A stretch of 64,000 nucleotides of DNA from Tetraselmis striata. Lineage: Eukaryota; Chlorophyta; Chlorodendrophyceae; Chlorodendrales; Chlorodendraceae. The stretch spans positions 186,001-250,000 of the forward strand of contig VCJN01000810.1 of NCBI GenBank assembly GCA_006384855.1, in the 5' to 3' direction. Both the position numbers and the translations under genes were made by a program. This document shows positions 43,250 to 54,978 of the stretch, piece after piece. The notes under the pieces are model-generated. The model worked only from the letters and a program-made list of their open reading frames with translations. It had not been told where the DNA came from and did no database searches. How positions within the stretch are numbered: the first letter of the stretch is position 1; each line of letters begins with the position of its first letter.

Positions 43250-45130
43250 ACATTTACTATGAAACTTCATAGTCAGATTAAAATCAGTGCGCTCCGTAGA
43301 CATGATGCCACTTTGAACCCCCCCTCCCCTTTTCCTGCGGGCTGTCCTTGCACAGCAGTTGCTGCCTGCATTAATCAGAAATGCAGCACTTCTGAAGAAT
43401 CATGCACAGCGGTCAGACCAGGCGCTGGGAAATAAACAAAGGCATCCGCGGGTCCAGCAGCCCCAAGCCCTGCCACTGCCGACGCTTATCTGGCATCGCA
43501 ACTGCTGCTCAGCTCGCCACGTATGGGCAGGGTAGCGGGTAAGTTTGAAATTTGAAATTTCTTTCAGCTTAATTCCCGCCTCGTCTTCGATGCTAAACGA
43601 GACAGCTGTCTCTCGGCACGGCTGCACAAACCCGCAAAAGGTCCACTAATTCAAGTGCGGAGCCTGCAGCCCTCTGAAGGCCTGGTCCCTCAGCTATCGG
43701 GCTTATCCCGTCTCCTTTGCTGTATTTCCATTTCGATTTTTGGTGAACCCCCACCCTTTCCTAGCCCTACCCATACCGTAGTCCGCTCTTGCAGAGCATT
43801 CCCATAAGGCCATTCCGACAAAATGACCTCGTTAGGTCTCCCCCCCCCCCCCCCTCCCCCCCCTCCCCGAGCCCCCCTTCGATTTGTTTGTACTAATTTT
43901 CTAGTACTTTATGTACTGCGGCACAATATGTAATTCATTTTGACATGTGGCATGCACTTCCAACAACAACGAGATGCACCATGCCTCTCCCCCACCCCAA
44001 CTGTCTATAGTAAGCCACTAACATGCGGAGGGTGGGAAACATTTGAGAGAACAAGCGTTGAGTAGTGCCCCGGCGACCCAGCAGAGGGCACCTGGCGGTG
44101 CTGCGGGCTTGGTGCGGCTGTTGTAGTGCTTAGTTTGGATACTAGCTATGTTGAGAGTCGTTCCGGCAACGCATGAGCGGTCGTGCGGTGCACTGCGGTG
44201 GCGGTGCCATCATTCCATGTATTGAAATCTTGATTTTGCAGCAAATTCAGCGTGCAGCATGCATCGCCGCTTGCTGCGGCCGAGCTGTTGCCCCGCCAGC
44301 CCTTTGCACATGCCGACAGCATACCCACTGTGTGATGTCCCGGCGACGCAGCGGCCGTGCGGTGCTCTGCGGCGAGGGTTTCAGCACTGGTTTCGGAGCA
44401 TTTTTTGAGTTGCGTTGTTCCCGGCGAGCATTCCGTGTGTGGGGGGCCTAGCCCCCCCCCCCCCCCCCCCAGTTTATATGGCCAGATGTAGTCATCTAGA
44501 GGTTTACAATACTTAGCAATGTTGTACTGCGCACGATCCCCGCGGTCGGCGCACGGACTGGGGCCTGCCGGCCCGCACCAGCACCACGGCCTGAGGGATC
44601 CGCCCTCGGGCACCGGCACTCTCTGCTTTGCGCTCGCCTCAACCGGCTCGCGCACCCACCCACCCACCCACAACCATCTTTCTGCGCTAGGAGATACCCA
44701 GGCCAAGCCTGTGGTTCTCGTCTTAGCCTCCAATGTAAGCGAGCTGAGATTCTTCGGCAAATCGTGCCTCCTTGGGTAAACGTGCTTATTGTACTCATGT
44801 AAATATAACTTATATATATACATATATCCGGATAGCATATATGTATAGCCGGTACACGGGCAGCCGAGTACCGGTATATCGCGTTGTACTCGTATCGATA
44901 ACAGGCAGCCGAATATCGGTACGAGTTTAGCTCATCACGGGTGCTCCTCCAACATATGTGCCAGTAGCTGCAACCAGTCTGTAACGCTGGCCGATGTCCA
45001 CGTGCACGATGCCGCGGGCTCATCGTGGGTCACTGCCCACCGGGCTGCTGGCAGTCCGCGCTGACCGCAGTAAACTGCGCGTGCGGCATCAAAATAGAGC
45101 TGCATGGACGCAATCGGGGGCTGCGCGCGC
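43250..45130. other. No gene seen; C tracts and AT repeats
   Basis: Contains C-rich runs at about 43841-43866 and 44452-44470, and an AT-rich tatatatacatatat stretch near 44810-44830. It also has two similar GC-rich segments (gcggtcgtgcggtgcactgc at about 44177 and gcggccgtgcggtgctctgc at about 44350). No coding evidence. Confidence 0.45.
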
Positions 45131-45138
45131 GGAGGAAT

Positions 45139-46585
45139 CTAACACTGTAACTTGCTGTCACGTTGTTGCCCTCGTTTGCCTTTTCGGTCCCGATGGTACA
45201 GTAGGATTGTGCCATCTTCAGTAACCGTCAAATCGTCCGTTTGGCAAGCTGCATCGCCGGCCTTGCCATGCGCGTATAGAACACATACATGGCAACGACT
45301 GCCATCGCGGCGCGGAACAAGTAGAGGATACGAGGCTGCTGGTCGCGGGTCCATGTGGGTCCCAACTTCTCACGCAGGGTCTCCGCCAGCCGCATTGTCC
45401 GTGTGATCATCCGGGTGAGGACGTCGGTGCGGACCCCGGGCGGGTCTGGCTCAATCTGCTGCGATGCCGCGAGGCCCTTTCTCACCTTGTTGATGAGGTC
45501 GCCTTGCGCCACCGGCTCCGCGCCGTGATCGCGATATAAACCGTTGATTGCGGAAAAGTAAGGTTGCATATTGGGGGCCTTGGCAGTCCCCCGCAAAGCC
45601 TGCCACGCGATGTAGCGCGCGACGGTTGCCGCCGTGGCACCAATGGGCGGCACACTCTGCTCATTGCCGTACGTAATGGCGGTAATCTCTGCCCACACCG
45701 ACGCGTGCAAATGAAGCGCCGCGTTTCGCCGTGTTGGTCGTTGCCTAGTAATGAACGCATGTACGGACGCGCATCGTAGCTGTCCACGGGTTCGTGCCGC
45801 TCGTCTGGATGGCTAACAGATATTTTGCCTGCGGCACGCGTGGTGCACGCGCATGCCTGACGACATGCGTAGCACCGCGTCGTACGGGGAACAACGCCAA
45901 AGTTGCGCTCACTGATCCGCGGCGCAGTTGCAGCCAGGACGGAATGGCACACGGAAGATACTCACTGCCCGGCGCGGCGATCCGGGCACATCGCGCCTTG
46001 CCCTCCGCCTCGGCCGGAAAAGATCACGGCGAGGCAGTATATCACTACGCGCTCCGCCACCGCGCTCTATGTCGGTAAGTGCATGGTGCCACACCGTGCC
46101 CTCCCAACGAGGGGGGACGACGGTAGCAACCGCGCCGCTCTGGCGCAGCTTCTGTACCATGTCCTGCAGAATCGGCCGGGGGGGTTGCAGTAGTAGTTCT
46201 CGCGACGCCACTCCGCCGCCTCGGACAGGTGCATGGAGTCCACCGCCTCGCAGCCGGGGTCCAACTACGCCGCGTGGTAGCCTGGTAGCATCGCGCTCAG
46301 GGCTGACGTGAACCGATCGACGGAGTTCGCACACCACATGGCCTCCTGCTCTGCGAATAGGACGGGAACCAGTTGCCAGTCGTCGCTGTCGAGGTGTCGG
46401 TTCAGTCGATCCGCCCAAACGTTCGCGGCGGACTGGATGCAGCGGGCTCTGATGTGTACGCCGTTGCTGTCCGACATGTACCATAGCTTGCGTGGTTCCG
46501 CCATTATCTCCGGAGATCGGGAGGTGACGCCAGCAAGGACGCTGCAAACCGCGTGATTGTCCTCGTGTAGCAATCTAGGTGTCAA
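45139..46585 (-). pseudogene. DIRS-like RNase H end and tyrosine recombinase N-terminus
   Basis: Read on the minus strand. 46585-46265 gives LLHEDNHAVCSVLAGVTSRS and RSAANVWADRLNRHLD-like sequence, the C-terminal part of DIRS-type RNase H. After frame breaks, 45752-45228 gives YIAWQALRGTAKAPNMQPYF and SAINGLYRDHGAEPVAQGD, the core-binding domain of a tyrosine recombinase, then MYVFYTRMARPAMQLAKR. It fades out after DGTILLYHRDRKGKRGQ near 45150, so the catalytic HxxR and Tyr are missing. The order RT/RH then recombinase is that of DIRS elements. Confidence 0.7.
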
Positions 46586-48850
46586 CGACCTTCAAGAGCC
46601 AGGCAACGGAGCGCGACACCAACCGCGACACGGCGGGGAAGGAAAATGACAAAGCAGCGTGCGAGAGGCGGGAGCAGCAACGCCGCTAGGCGGACGCCAA
46701 GAACCGCGACAAAAACGGCGGCAATGCCGGCGACAAAACACGCGACTGATGGTGTGGTGCGCCGCGCCGACAACTGCCGCCCCGACTCCGACTATATGCG
46801 TCACCGCGTAAGGCGGAGTTGGCGGCGCACTGGCGGCAAGACATCGGCGCGAGCGCGCAAGTGACGAGCTGGATACGGGATGGCGTACGCGTGCCTTTCC
46901 ACTACAACCGGCCACCCTCAAGATTCAACCAAGGCGTCTCGCTCAACGACGCGACCTCTGCCCAACTCAAGTTCCTCACCGCTTTGTGGCGGCCAGCGTG
47001 TGGGAGAAGTCCTCGTGCGCGTGGTGGGTGTCCCGGGCGTTCTTCATTCCGAAGTCCGGCGACAACTAGTGGCGTTTCATCATCGACCTCCGCGTACTCA
47101 ACACCTTCTGCGCACGCAAGCGACTACGCATGGAGACACTCATGGGCGTCCGACACCTGACCGCGAAAGGGGGCTGCATGTTTTCGTTCGACCTTCAAGA
47201 CGGCTTATATGCCCTTTGAATCGCGCCCTCCAACCGCGACTACTTCACGGTCAACATCCGCGGGACCCTCTACCGGCTGTGCGGCCTCCCCATGGGCTCG
47301 TCGCTCAGCCCTTACTACTTCACGACGTTCGCGATGACGTTCGTCAAGCCCCTACGCTCTCCGACTATCCCCGCTGCGCCTGGCAATGTCCCTCGGTCGC
47401 GCCGCTGGCTGCGCCGCGGCCGGTGGAGGGGGGGCGCGCATTTTACCATACGTAGTCGACAATTTATTGTTGTTCGCCTCGTCGAAGCCGGAGGAGCTAT
47501 AGCTCCGCCAGCGCGTCGCCGACTTGCTAGTCAGCATGGGGCTGCAACGCAACTCCGCCAAAGGGCTGTGGGAGCCGGTCCAGTACGGCCATCACCTGGA
47601 GGTGGACATCGACACGGCCACGGGAAAATTTTATGCCCCGGCGGACAAACAGCAGCGGCTTGCACGCCGCCAAGCCAAGCAGCTGGTGCAGCGCGCGGGC
47701 CGCGACGCCCGTTGGCTGTCCGTGCGGGAGCTGCAGTCGCTCGTTGGGCGGGCTCTATACATGTACATGGCGATCCCGGCCACGCGCTTCTACCTGCGGG
47801 AGCTCCACGACGTGGTGGGCTCCAAGTGGGGCGGTCGAGTGCGCACGACACACCAGTTGCGGCGCGACATGCAATGGTGGACCGCCGTGCCGAATCAGAC
47901 CAACGGCCGCCCTATCCACCGCCATGTGGAGACGGCCTACGCGCACTGCGACAGCTCCGGCTATGGTTGGGGTGCGGTGCTGAATGGCAGGCTGGAGGCG
48001 CGGGGGTTCTGGGGGGCAGCCGACGAGCGCCGGCACATCACCTGGAAAGATTTGAAGGCCGTCCGGCTGACAGTGGAGATGGTTCCCGCCGCACCTCGCC
48101 GGTCACCGCATGTTGTTGCACGAGGACAATCACGCGGTTTGCAGCGTCCTTGCTAGTCTCATCTCCCGCTCTCCTGAGATGATGGCGGAACCACGCAAGC
48201 TATGGTACATGTCGGACATCAACGGCGTACACATCCGAGCCCGCTACATCCGGTCCGCCGCGAACGTCTAGGCGAATCGACTGAACCGACACCTCGACAG
48301 CGACGACTGGCAACTGGACCCCGTCCTATGCGCAAAGCACGATGCCATGTGGGGTGCGCACTCATCCGTCGAGCGGTTCGCGTCAGCCCTGAGCGCGATG
48401 CTACCAGGCTACCACGCTGCGTAGTTGGACCCCGGCTGCGAGGCGGTGGACTCCATGCACCTGTCCGAGGCGGAGTGGCGTCGCGAGAACTACTACTGCA
48501 ACCCCCATGGCCGATTCTGCCGGACTTGGTACAGAAGCTACGCAAGAGCGGCGCGGTTGCTACCTTCGTGGCCCCTCGCTGGGAGGGCACGGTGTGGCAT
48601 TCGGCACTTACCGAGATGGCGGCGGAGGAGCGCGTAGTATACTGCCTCGCCGTGATCTTTTCCGGCCGCGGGGTGGAGGGCAAGGCGCAATATTCATGGA
48701 GCGCCGCGCTGGGCAGTGATTATCTTCCGTGTGCCATTCCGTCTTGGCTGCAACTGCGCCGCGGATCAGTGAGCGCAACTTTGGCGCCGTTCCCCGTACG
48801 ACGAGGTGCTACGCATGTCGTCGGGCCCACGCGCGCCCCACGTGTGCCGT
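45835..48850. repeat. Inverted duplication of DIRS-like sequence
   Basis: The arm at about 45835-46570 is the reverse complement, at roughly 90% or better, of the arm at about 48113-48850. Both carry the RNase H end and its 3' flank. Between them (46590-48100, plus strand) lies one copy of the RT/RNase H region. Confidence 0.75.
46646..48430 (+). pseudogene. DIRS-like reverse transcriptase and RNase H
   Basis: Plus-strand frames give AELAAHWRQDIGASAQVTSW and IRDGVRVPFHYN (start of the pol domain), then FIIDLRVLNTFCARKRLRME, MFSFDLQDGLYAL and YRLCGLPMGSSLSPYYFTTF. These are the RT palm motifs of DIRS elements; the SPYYF box is diagnostic. 47524-48150 continues with LQRNSAKGLWEPVQYGHHLE and the RNase H start (AHCDSSGYGWGAVLNGRLEA). 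48113-48420 completes RNase H. At least four frame changes or stops break it, including a stop in the DLQDG region's neighbourhood and one after RSAANV. It is a non-functional copy. Confidence 0.75.
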
Positions 48851-48881
48851 AGAGGGGATTACTGGTCGACGATTTTGATAT

Positions 48882-48912
48882 GATGATGATGATGATGATG
48901 ATGATTAGTAGT
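48882..48912. repeat. (ATG)n microsatellite
   Basis: About eight tandem atg/gat units, followed by tagtagtag. Confidence 0.9.
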
Positions 48913-49166
48913 AGTACACTTTTCCACAAAAGTTAGCCTTCTTGAGCCGCTCACACTTTTGTCCCGTTTGGACGGGGTTTCAGCCCCCGACTACGGCTGG
49001 CTGCCATGAGGGTATGGCGGCATGTCGCAGCCGCCCGCGACTACATCAGGAGACAAAACCCGGCAGTGCACCACGACACAGCTCGCGACTGTCACGTCGG
49101 AGCGCGCGACACGTTGACCGACACGGTCACGAGGCTAATCGCGGAAGCGGCAGAGCAAAAGGATGC

Positions 49167-49194
49167 GGGGGGGGGGGGGGGGGGGGGGGGGGGG
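49167..49194. repeat. G homopolymer in ORF
   Basis: A run of about 28 G residues encoding poly-Gly within the unknown ORF. Confidence 0.9.
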
Positions 49195-50034
49195 CATCGA
49201 GCGGTAATAGAGCGGGAGCTGCGGTCCCGGCTTGCTGCTGCCGAGGCCGCTGCTGCACAATACCGGGAGAAAGCACGGGATGCGGCGAGCAAGCTCTACC
49301 ACACCAAGTACAACTTCCTCAAGCGCAAGATGGAGGTGGAGGACGAACGACGACGAGGAGCAGGAGGAGGAGGCTGAAACGGGCGACGAGAGCAGCGGGG
49401 CGAGCGATATCGACGAGCCGCAGCGGGCTCGGCGGAACCGCCCTACCGGCCTTCGCTACAGAATTTGCCGGAGGGGTGCGGACGTGACAAAGGACATCAT
49501 CGACTTATACATCAGGAAGCGGCGGGAGGAATTCGAGTCATTGCTGGTGGACCAGTTTGGAACCAAGTGGCAAGAGTTCTACAAGCTGGGTGGGACGGGC
49601 GAGGAGCTGGAGGCGGCGGCCGCGGCGAAGGACGGTGGCGGCGGCCGCGGCGGCGGCGCTGCTAGCGGTGGTATCGAGGCCGGACCGGCATGTAACCATG
49701 TTAGTCCGGCAGGCAAAGAACACCACTCGACTGAATACATGCCGCGATGGGTGCTTAGATCCTTCTTTGCGATGTACCCTCACGTGCTAAATGCCATGCT
49801 GAACGACTTGGGGCACAACATGCAGTTGGAGGAGAATGCAAAGGCCGTGACAATGAAGCATTGGCGGGAGAAGGCCGTCAAGATATTTACAGACACTGCG
49901 AGCACCAACCGTGCGTGGTAGTGGCTGCGCATCTTGCTGTCGCACACCAAGGACCCCGCCACAGGGCTCTACGTGCCGTTACCGTGGCCGCACGGCACTG
50001 CCTCCCCCAGTTACGGTTTTTGTGTTACAATCAA

Positions 50035-50070
50035 GCTACAGCTACAGCTACAGCTACAGCTACCTGGCCA
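50035..50070. repeat. (AGCTAC)n microsatellite
   Basis: About five agctac units at 50036-50070, with degenerate tagctacggctacggc continuation at 50102-50124. Confidence 0.9.
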
Positions 50071-51170
50071 CGCAGTACCATGGCTACCCTGGCTACTGCC
50101 TAGCTATAGCTACGGCTACGGCTAGCTCTCACCTTGTCGGAGTGGACAGAGGCCGGCATCAGGATGCGCGACATAGACAAGATGGAGAAGCTCACCCACA
50201 CCGTCATGGGCAGCCGCTGCCCGTCTGGCGAGTGCACAAACTGGAATGTCAACATCGACAGCCCTGAGCTTACCACGAAGGGCGAGCGCCCATAGGAGGC
50301 GGCTGCTGCAGCAGTTGCATTGGGGCATGTGCAGGGGGAGGAGCCCGTACATCAAGCTCGCCCACATCGTAGACTATGTGGTGGACATACTACACCTCAT
50401 GCTGTGAGTCATCCCGCACACAGATCTTCAAGTTCACGGTGTCCAAGCATTGCGACGCCGCCAAGCAGCAGCAGCTGGTCCTGTGGATTGAGAAGCAGCT
50501 CAAGGTGAAGCTCACCGAGAACAAGCCCGGGCAGTCCAAGACATGCACTAGGAAGATCGATATGTCGGCAGAGTTTTGGCCGGGGATACATGCCAAGTGT
50601 TGCTAGACAACTTTGTGCACATCCTACATCGGGCAATCCCTACGTGGCAAGGCAGGGACATGCGGAGCTATCATGACGCTGTCAAGGTGTGGGAGATGTT
50701 CTTCTGTCTCAACTACATTGCCACGCACGGATGCGATGACACGGATCCGGCTGCTGTGCTGGCTCACGCTGCTGAGGTGGGGGCGCTGGGGAACGAGTTC
50801 CTTACCGCATTCCTCCAAGTGGCGAGCCAGAAGGACGTCACGGTGAAAATCCACGTGAGCGCCGTCCACCTCGGGCAGATGATCCGCCGGCATGACATCC
50901 TTGGGAAGTGGTGCAGCCAGGGGCTTGAGGCCTTGCATCAGTGGGTCCACTTCTTCGGACGCCGACAAGCGCGGTCAGTGGGTGGCCACTACCATCAGGC
51001 AGCGCGATCAGCAAGAGGGCGTGCTCACCGTCAGGGGTGCAGCAGATCGTGACCGCGCCTAGAAGAAGAAGGCATGGATCTTGCTGGTGTTGTGTATATC
51101 CGGGCATGGGTCCTGCTGCTGTTGTGTAGGAAAAAGGGCGATTATTGAGTCAAAATGGGCACATTTCTGG

Positions 51171-51235
51171 ACTCAAAGTTGCACCCCCCTTAACTCAATA
51201 TTGTACCCCTTTTGGGGGGTGCAAATTTGAGTTAC
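51171..51235. repeat. 19-bp inverted repeat (hairpin)
   Basis: Left arm actcaaagttgcacccccc and right arm ggggggtgcaaatttgagt pair with one mismatch around a short loop. It shares gagtcaaa and gggcacattt words with the hairpin at 55842-55893. Confidence 0.6.
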
Positions 51236-51915
51236 GCCTAACACTGTACGAATGTACTTTGAAACTGGCCTTTGACACATTCCTTTTCTTGCCAACACTG
51301 TACGAGGTACTATTCAGTGAAATGAACCTGCACTATGTACTACACGCCTGTCCACCGCCCTTTGACGAGATGCGTCGCTACCCTTCCATGCTTACCGTTT
51401 TTTCTGGCCTCGAATGCTACGCCGCCACTGTGCTTCCCACTCAAATACCCCTCGCAAGCTCCCTCGCGCTTGTATTCTTTGAGGCATGTTAACACTTCTC
51501 GGTGCACAAAAGCATGGCAGACCGTCCTGGCAGAGCAAAACGCACATCTGCCCGCTTGCGGAGTCATGTGCGTGGCGGGGACATCTGCGGCTGCAGTTGG
51601 CTTTGACCCAACGAGCAGGGCTCTCGACACACTGCTAGTGACCCCCATGGCGCAAGATTCTCCGCAGATGCACTTGCGTTCCGGCAGGAGGGCGTCTCAT
51701 GCGCCAATACCCACAACTCAGCCTTGAGGCCCCTGCATCCGGGCGGTGGGCAATATGGAAGCGGACCGCTATGGCCCGGGGCCGGAGAGTCGCAGCCTTC
51801 GCCTCACCGCGAGCCTCAGCCCGACCCCCCAAGCCTGAAGGTGTGCCATCTTTGGACCCTCTCCCTGGAGCGACTCCAACGGCACGCGGACTCGAATCTT
51901 CACTCGCATCTCTCA

Positions 51916-52790
51916 TCAGGGCACCGTGGGGTGCGTTAAGCGCACCTCGCCGTCGCGCATCTCGACATGAGTGGTGACACCCGCCCCGTTTCCCACCCGT
52001 TTCGTGTTTTCGTCCGGGGGCGAGATGTCGACGCCTTGAAGTTGGTCGTCGGACGAGATTCGGCGACTTAAAGGGCGCATCTCTCGGAGCACCTCGGCAA
52101 GCAACGTGGGTTCGTGTATGCGAGGCAGCGAGAACCATGGCGGCGGCAAGAGATGCGGCACTGGAACCCGGAGGCCCACATTGGGGACGACGGGTACGTC
52201 TTCCCGGACGTCAAAGCAACGGTGGCTGAGGCCACCGCTGGCACGACTGACGAGCAAGAGATGCGGTGATGGGTGGAGAGAATTTAAAGGTAGAGGGTGG
52301 GATTACCCGCATCTCCGCAGTGGGGGGATATGAACGCTCGCATCTCTCGCGGACAAACCCGTGTACTGTCGCTCCTAGCTCTTGTAACGCTGCCATGTGC
52401 AAGGATCCCTTTATCGTTGTCACGTCGCCTTGGTTCACTCACCTGAATTTGCTCCTACCGCTGCTGGCGGCCTACAAGGCGGAAATCTATCGCGTGCAGA
52501 TTCCGAGCACCTACTTGACGCAAGGGCCCCTCCCGCGAATGAACTACCTCCACAGTCTGTTGAAAGCGGGTCGTACACTTCTCATCGCGTCAAAGCACCC
52601 AAGAAACCCCGACACCAACGGACGCGCCTTGTGGTTGGTCGTCGGAAGAGATTCGGCGACTTAAAGGGCGCATCTCTCGGAGCATCTCGGCAAGCAACGT
52701 GGGTTCGTGTATGGTCCGTGACAAGGGATTCATGCACCTTGAAACTCGCTGCCATACCTCCCTGGGCAATACCTCATTAATCATAATCAA
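51916..52790 (-). pseudogene. Minus-strand repeated peptide fragments
   Basis: Two minus-strand frames share HEPTLLAE(V/M)LREMRPLS and RRISSDDQ(L/P)QG, encoded by about 82-bp DNA repeats at 52037-52122 and 52633-52714. The rest of the frames differ. These are likely pieces of one transposon-type gene duplicated locally. No domain is recognised. Confidence 0.35.
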
Positions 52791-52880
52791 CGATCATAAC
52801 AAATCATTCTCGACCGCAGATAAGAGTTTGAATCGACTCCTGTCCGTCGATTTCACAAACCGCACTTCCTTTGCTAGCGC

Positions 52881-53254
52881 GGCCGGGGCAGCGGGGCGCC
52901 AGCGGGGCGCCAGCGGGGCGCCAGCGGGGCGCCAACGCGCCGCGGCCGGGGCAGCGGGGCGCCAACGCGCGGCGGCCGGCGCAGCGGGGCGCCAACGCGC
53001 GGCGGCCGGCGCAGCGCGGCGCCAACGCGCCGCGGCCGGGGCAGCGGGGCGCCAACGCGCGGCGGCCGGCGCAGCGGGGCGCCAACGCGCGGCGGCCGGC
53101 GCAGCGCGGCGCCAACGCGCGGCGGCCGGCGCAGCGGGGCGCCAACGCGCGGCGGCCGGCGCAGCGCGGCGCCAACGCGCGGCGGCCGGGGCAGCGGGGC
53201 GCCAACGCGCGGCGGCCGGCGCAGCGCGGCGACAACGCGCGGCGGCCGGCGCAA
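52881..53254. repeat. 30-bp GC-rich minisatellite, about 12 copies
   Basis: Unit gcggccggcgcagcggggcg plus ccaacgcgcg, with c/g variants. Because 30 is a multiple of three and the unit lacks stops, both strands stay open; the plus frame repeats AAAGAAGRQR. Not regarded as a gene. Confidence 0.9.
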
Positions 53255-53269
53255 GTTGATGATTCATGT

Positions 53270-54650
53270 AACCCCGCATACTAAATTGTTTGCAGCCATC
53301 TAGGCAATCAAAGCATGCTTAAAGGCAGCATCTGCGGTGCAGCGCTGCAGCAATCTGCGGTGTGCCGCCAGCAAATATCAAGTATTAGTCCTACTGCCTT
53401 ACAGTCCGTAAAGTATCGGCAAGCAGGTGCGTGTTCATATCCCTTCTATGCCATGCAGCCCCGCATACTAAATGGTTTGCAGCCATCATCTAGGCAATCA
53501 AAGCATGCTTAAAGGTAGCATCTACGGTGCAGTGCTGCAGCAATCTGCGGTGTGCTGCCAGCAAATATCAAGTATTAGCCCTACTGCCTTGCAGTCCGTA
53601 TAGTATCATCAAGCCGGTGCGTGTTCACATCCCTTCTATGTCATGCACCCCGCATACTAATAAATGGTTTGCAGCCAACTAGGCAATTAGGGCATGCCTT
53701 AAGGCAGCATCTGCGGTGCAATACAAGCTTTAGGCGAGATACTGTAACATAGGCAAGGAAAAGGTTTGCAGCAAAGGAAATTGTTACAGTTTGCCAAGGC
53801 ATACACGGCTTTTGTACCACTATCCGTTTGGCAGTCTGTTTGCATGTAGGCATTTAGGTTCATGTATGCAATCTAGGCTTGCTGTCATCATGGGGTCATC
53901 GGGTTGCTATGGCTGGTGAAAGCATGGCATGTGGCGAGCATGTGGCAAGCATGTGACAAGCTCGTGGCAAGCATGTGGCGAGCATGTGGCAGGCATGTGG
54001 CAAGCATATCTGTGTGGGTGGGTGAGCAGCTTAGTTGCGTGTTGTTGTGTTAGTATAAGGGAGTGAGTATGTGGTATGAGTATGACGGTATAGGTGTGTG
54101 GGCATAGGTAGGTATAGGTGGATATATAGGTAGGTATAGGTAACGCTAACATTCCATCCCGGCCCAAAAAAGTAGCCCTACGGGATACGTAAAGGAAAGC
54201 GGGCGGGGTATTTGGCAGACAAGATATGATAATCATGTTGCGTAAACAGAAGGCGGAGGGAAGGTGTGTTTCGGGCATAGGCATGTAGCATATCGACATT
54301 TTTGAGGTTGGCATAGGGTTCCCATGAGTCGTGGGAATCGTCGTAGCCGGACCAATGCACAAGGAAAACTAAAGCAGGGCCGCGGGCATGGTGTGGCAAA
54401 TATAAGGTATTAGCCGTACTGCCTTGCAATATGTATAGTATCGTCAAGCCGATGCGTGTTCACATCCCTTCTATGCCATGCAACCCCGCATACGAAATGG
54501 TTTGCAGCCATCTAGGCAATTAAAGCATGCCTTAAGGCAGCATCTGCGGTGCAGCGCTGCAGCAATCTGCGGTGTGCCGCCAGCAAATATCAGGCATTAG
54601 TGGTACTGTCTTGCAATATGTATAGTATTGTAAAGCATATGGGCGATTAA
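53270..54650. repeat. 187-bp satellite, interrupted
   Basis: Tandem units begin at about 53272, 53459 and 53646 with ccccgcatactaaatggttt and contain agcatctgcggtgcagcgct. The third stops near 53720. The array resumes at about 54400 (tattagccgtactgccttg) and runs to about 54650. The gap holds a retroelement fragment, so the array was split by an insertion. Confidence 0.8.
54140..54400 (-). mobile_element. Chromovirus end with chromodomain
   Basis: A minus frame reads ALVFLVHWSGYDDSHDSWEP followed by YANLKNVDMLHAY. This is the chromodomain signature ((F/Y)LV.W.GY....(D/N)(S/T)WEP..NL) found at the C-terminus of chromovirus (Ty3/gypsy) integrases. Only the end of pol is present. Confidence 0.75.
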
Positions 54651-54978
54651 ATCCCCTTTTTGTCATATAAATCCTTATACTGGAAGGTTGCCGAGCCAGC
54701 TCTTTACCCCCCACCGTCTTGGTCGACGACCGCTACTACCAGGTCGTAGCGGCGCCGCGTCAGGCTGGCGGGTCCTCCAAGCCCGCATCTCAACCACCGC
54801 CACCGGGGTACGGCGGAGATGGCTCCCAAAACGGCGCTGCAGCATGTCTCTTGATAGAGCTTCGAGCAGCTCCGCCCCTCCCCCGAGCAGGTTTGGTCCC
54901 TCGGAGACTGCCAAGCCGCCGAGTGAGCCTCAACCTTCGAGTGCGACGAAGCGCCCGCACGGCGCGTTGAGCACGGGA

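Larger units (their letters stand above)
49006..51052 (+). pseudogene. Decayed unknown ORF, transposon-like
   Basis: Several plus frames follow one another. First is a coiled-coil (REKARDAASKLYHTKYNFLK) after a G-run poly-Gly, then an acidic EEQEEEAETGDESSGASD stretch. Next comes DLYIRKRREEFESLLVDQFG and WVLRSFFAMYPHVLNAMLND up to a TAG at 49919. The last frame (50576-51052) contains VWEMFFCLNYIATHGCDDTD and HDILGKWCSQGLEALHQWVH. A ...W.SQG.E..HK-like motif near the C-terminus is common in several uncharacterised transposon-derived proteins. Stops, shifts and an (AGCTAC)n insertion show decay. The family is not identified. Confidence 0.4.

Noticed and set aside
52699-53284. ORFs of 126-186 codons on both strands
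   Set aside because: All arise from the 30-bp stop-free repeat unit. No non-repetitive coding sequence flanks them.
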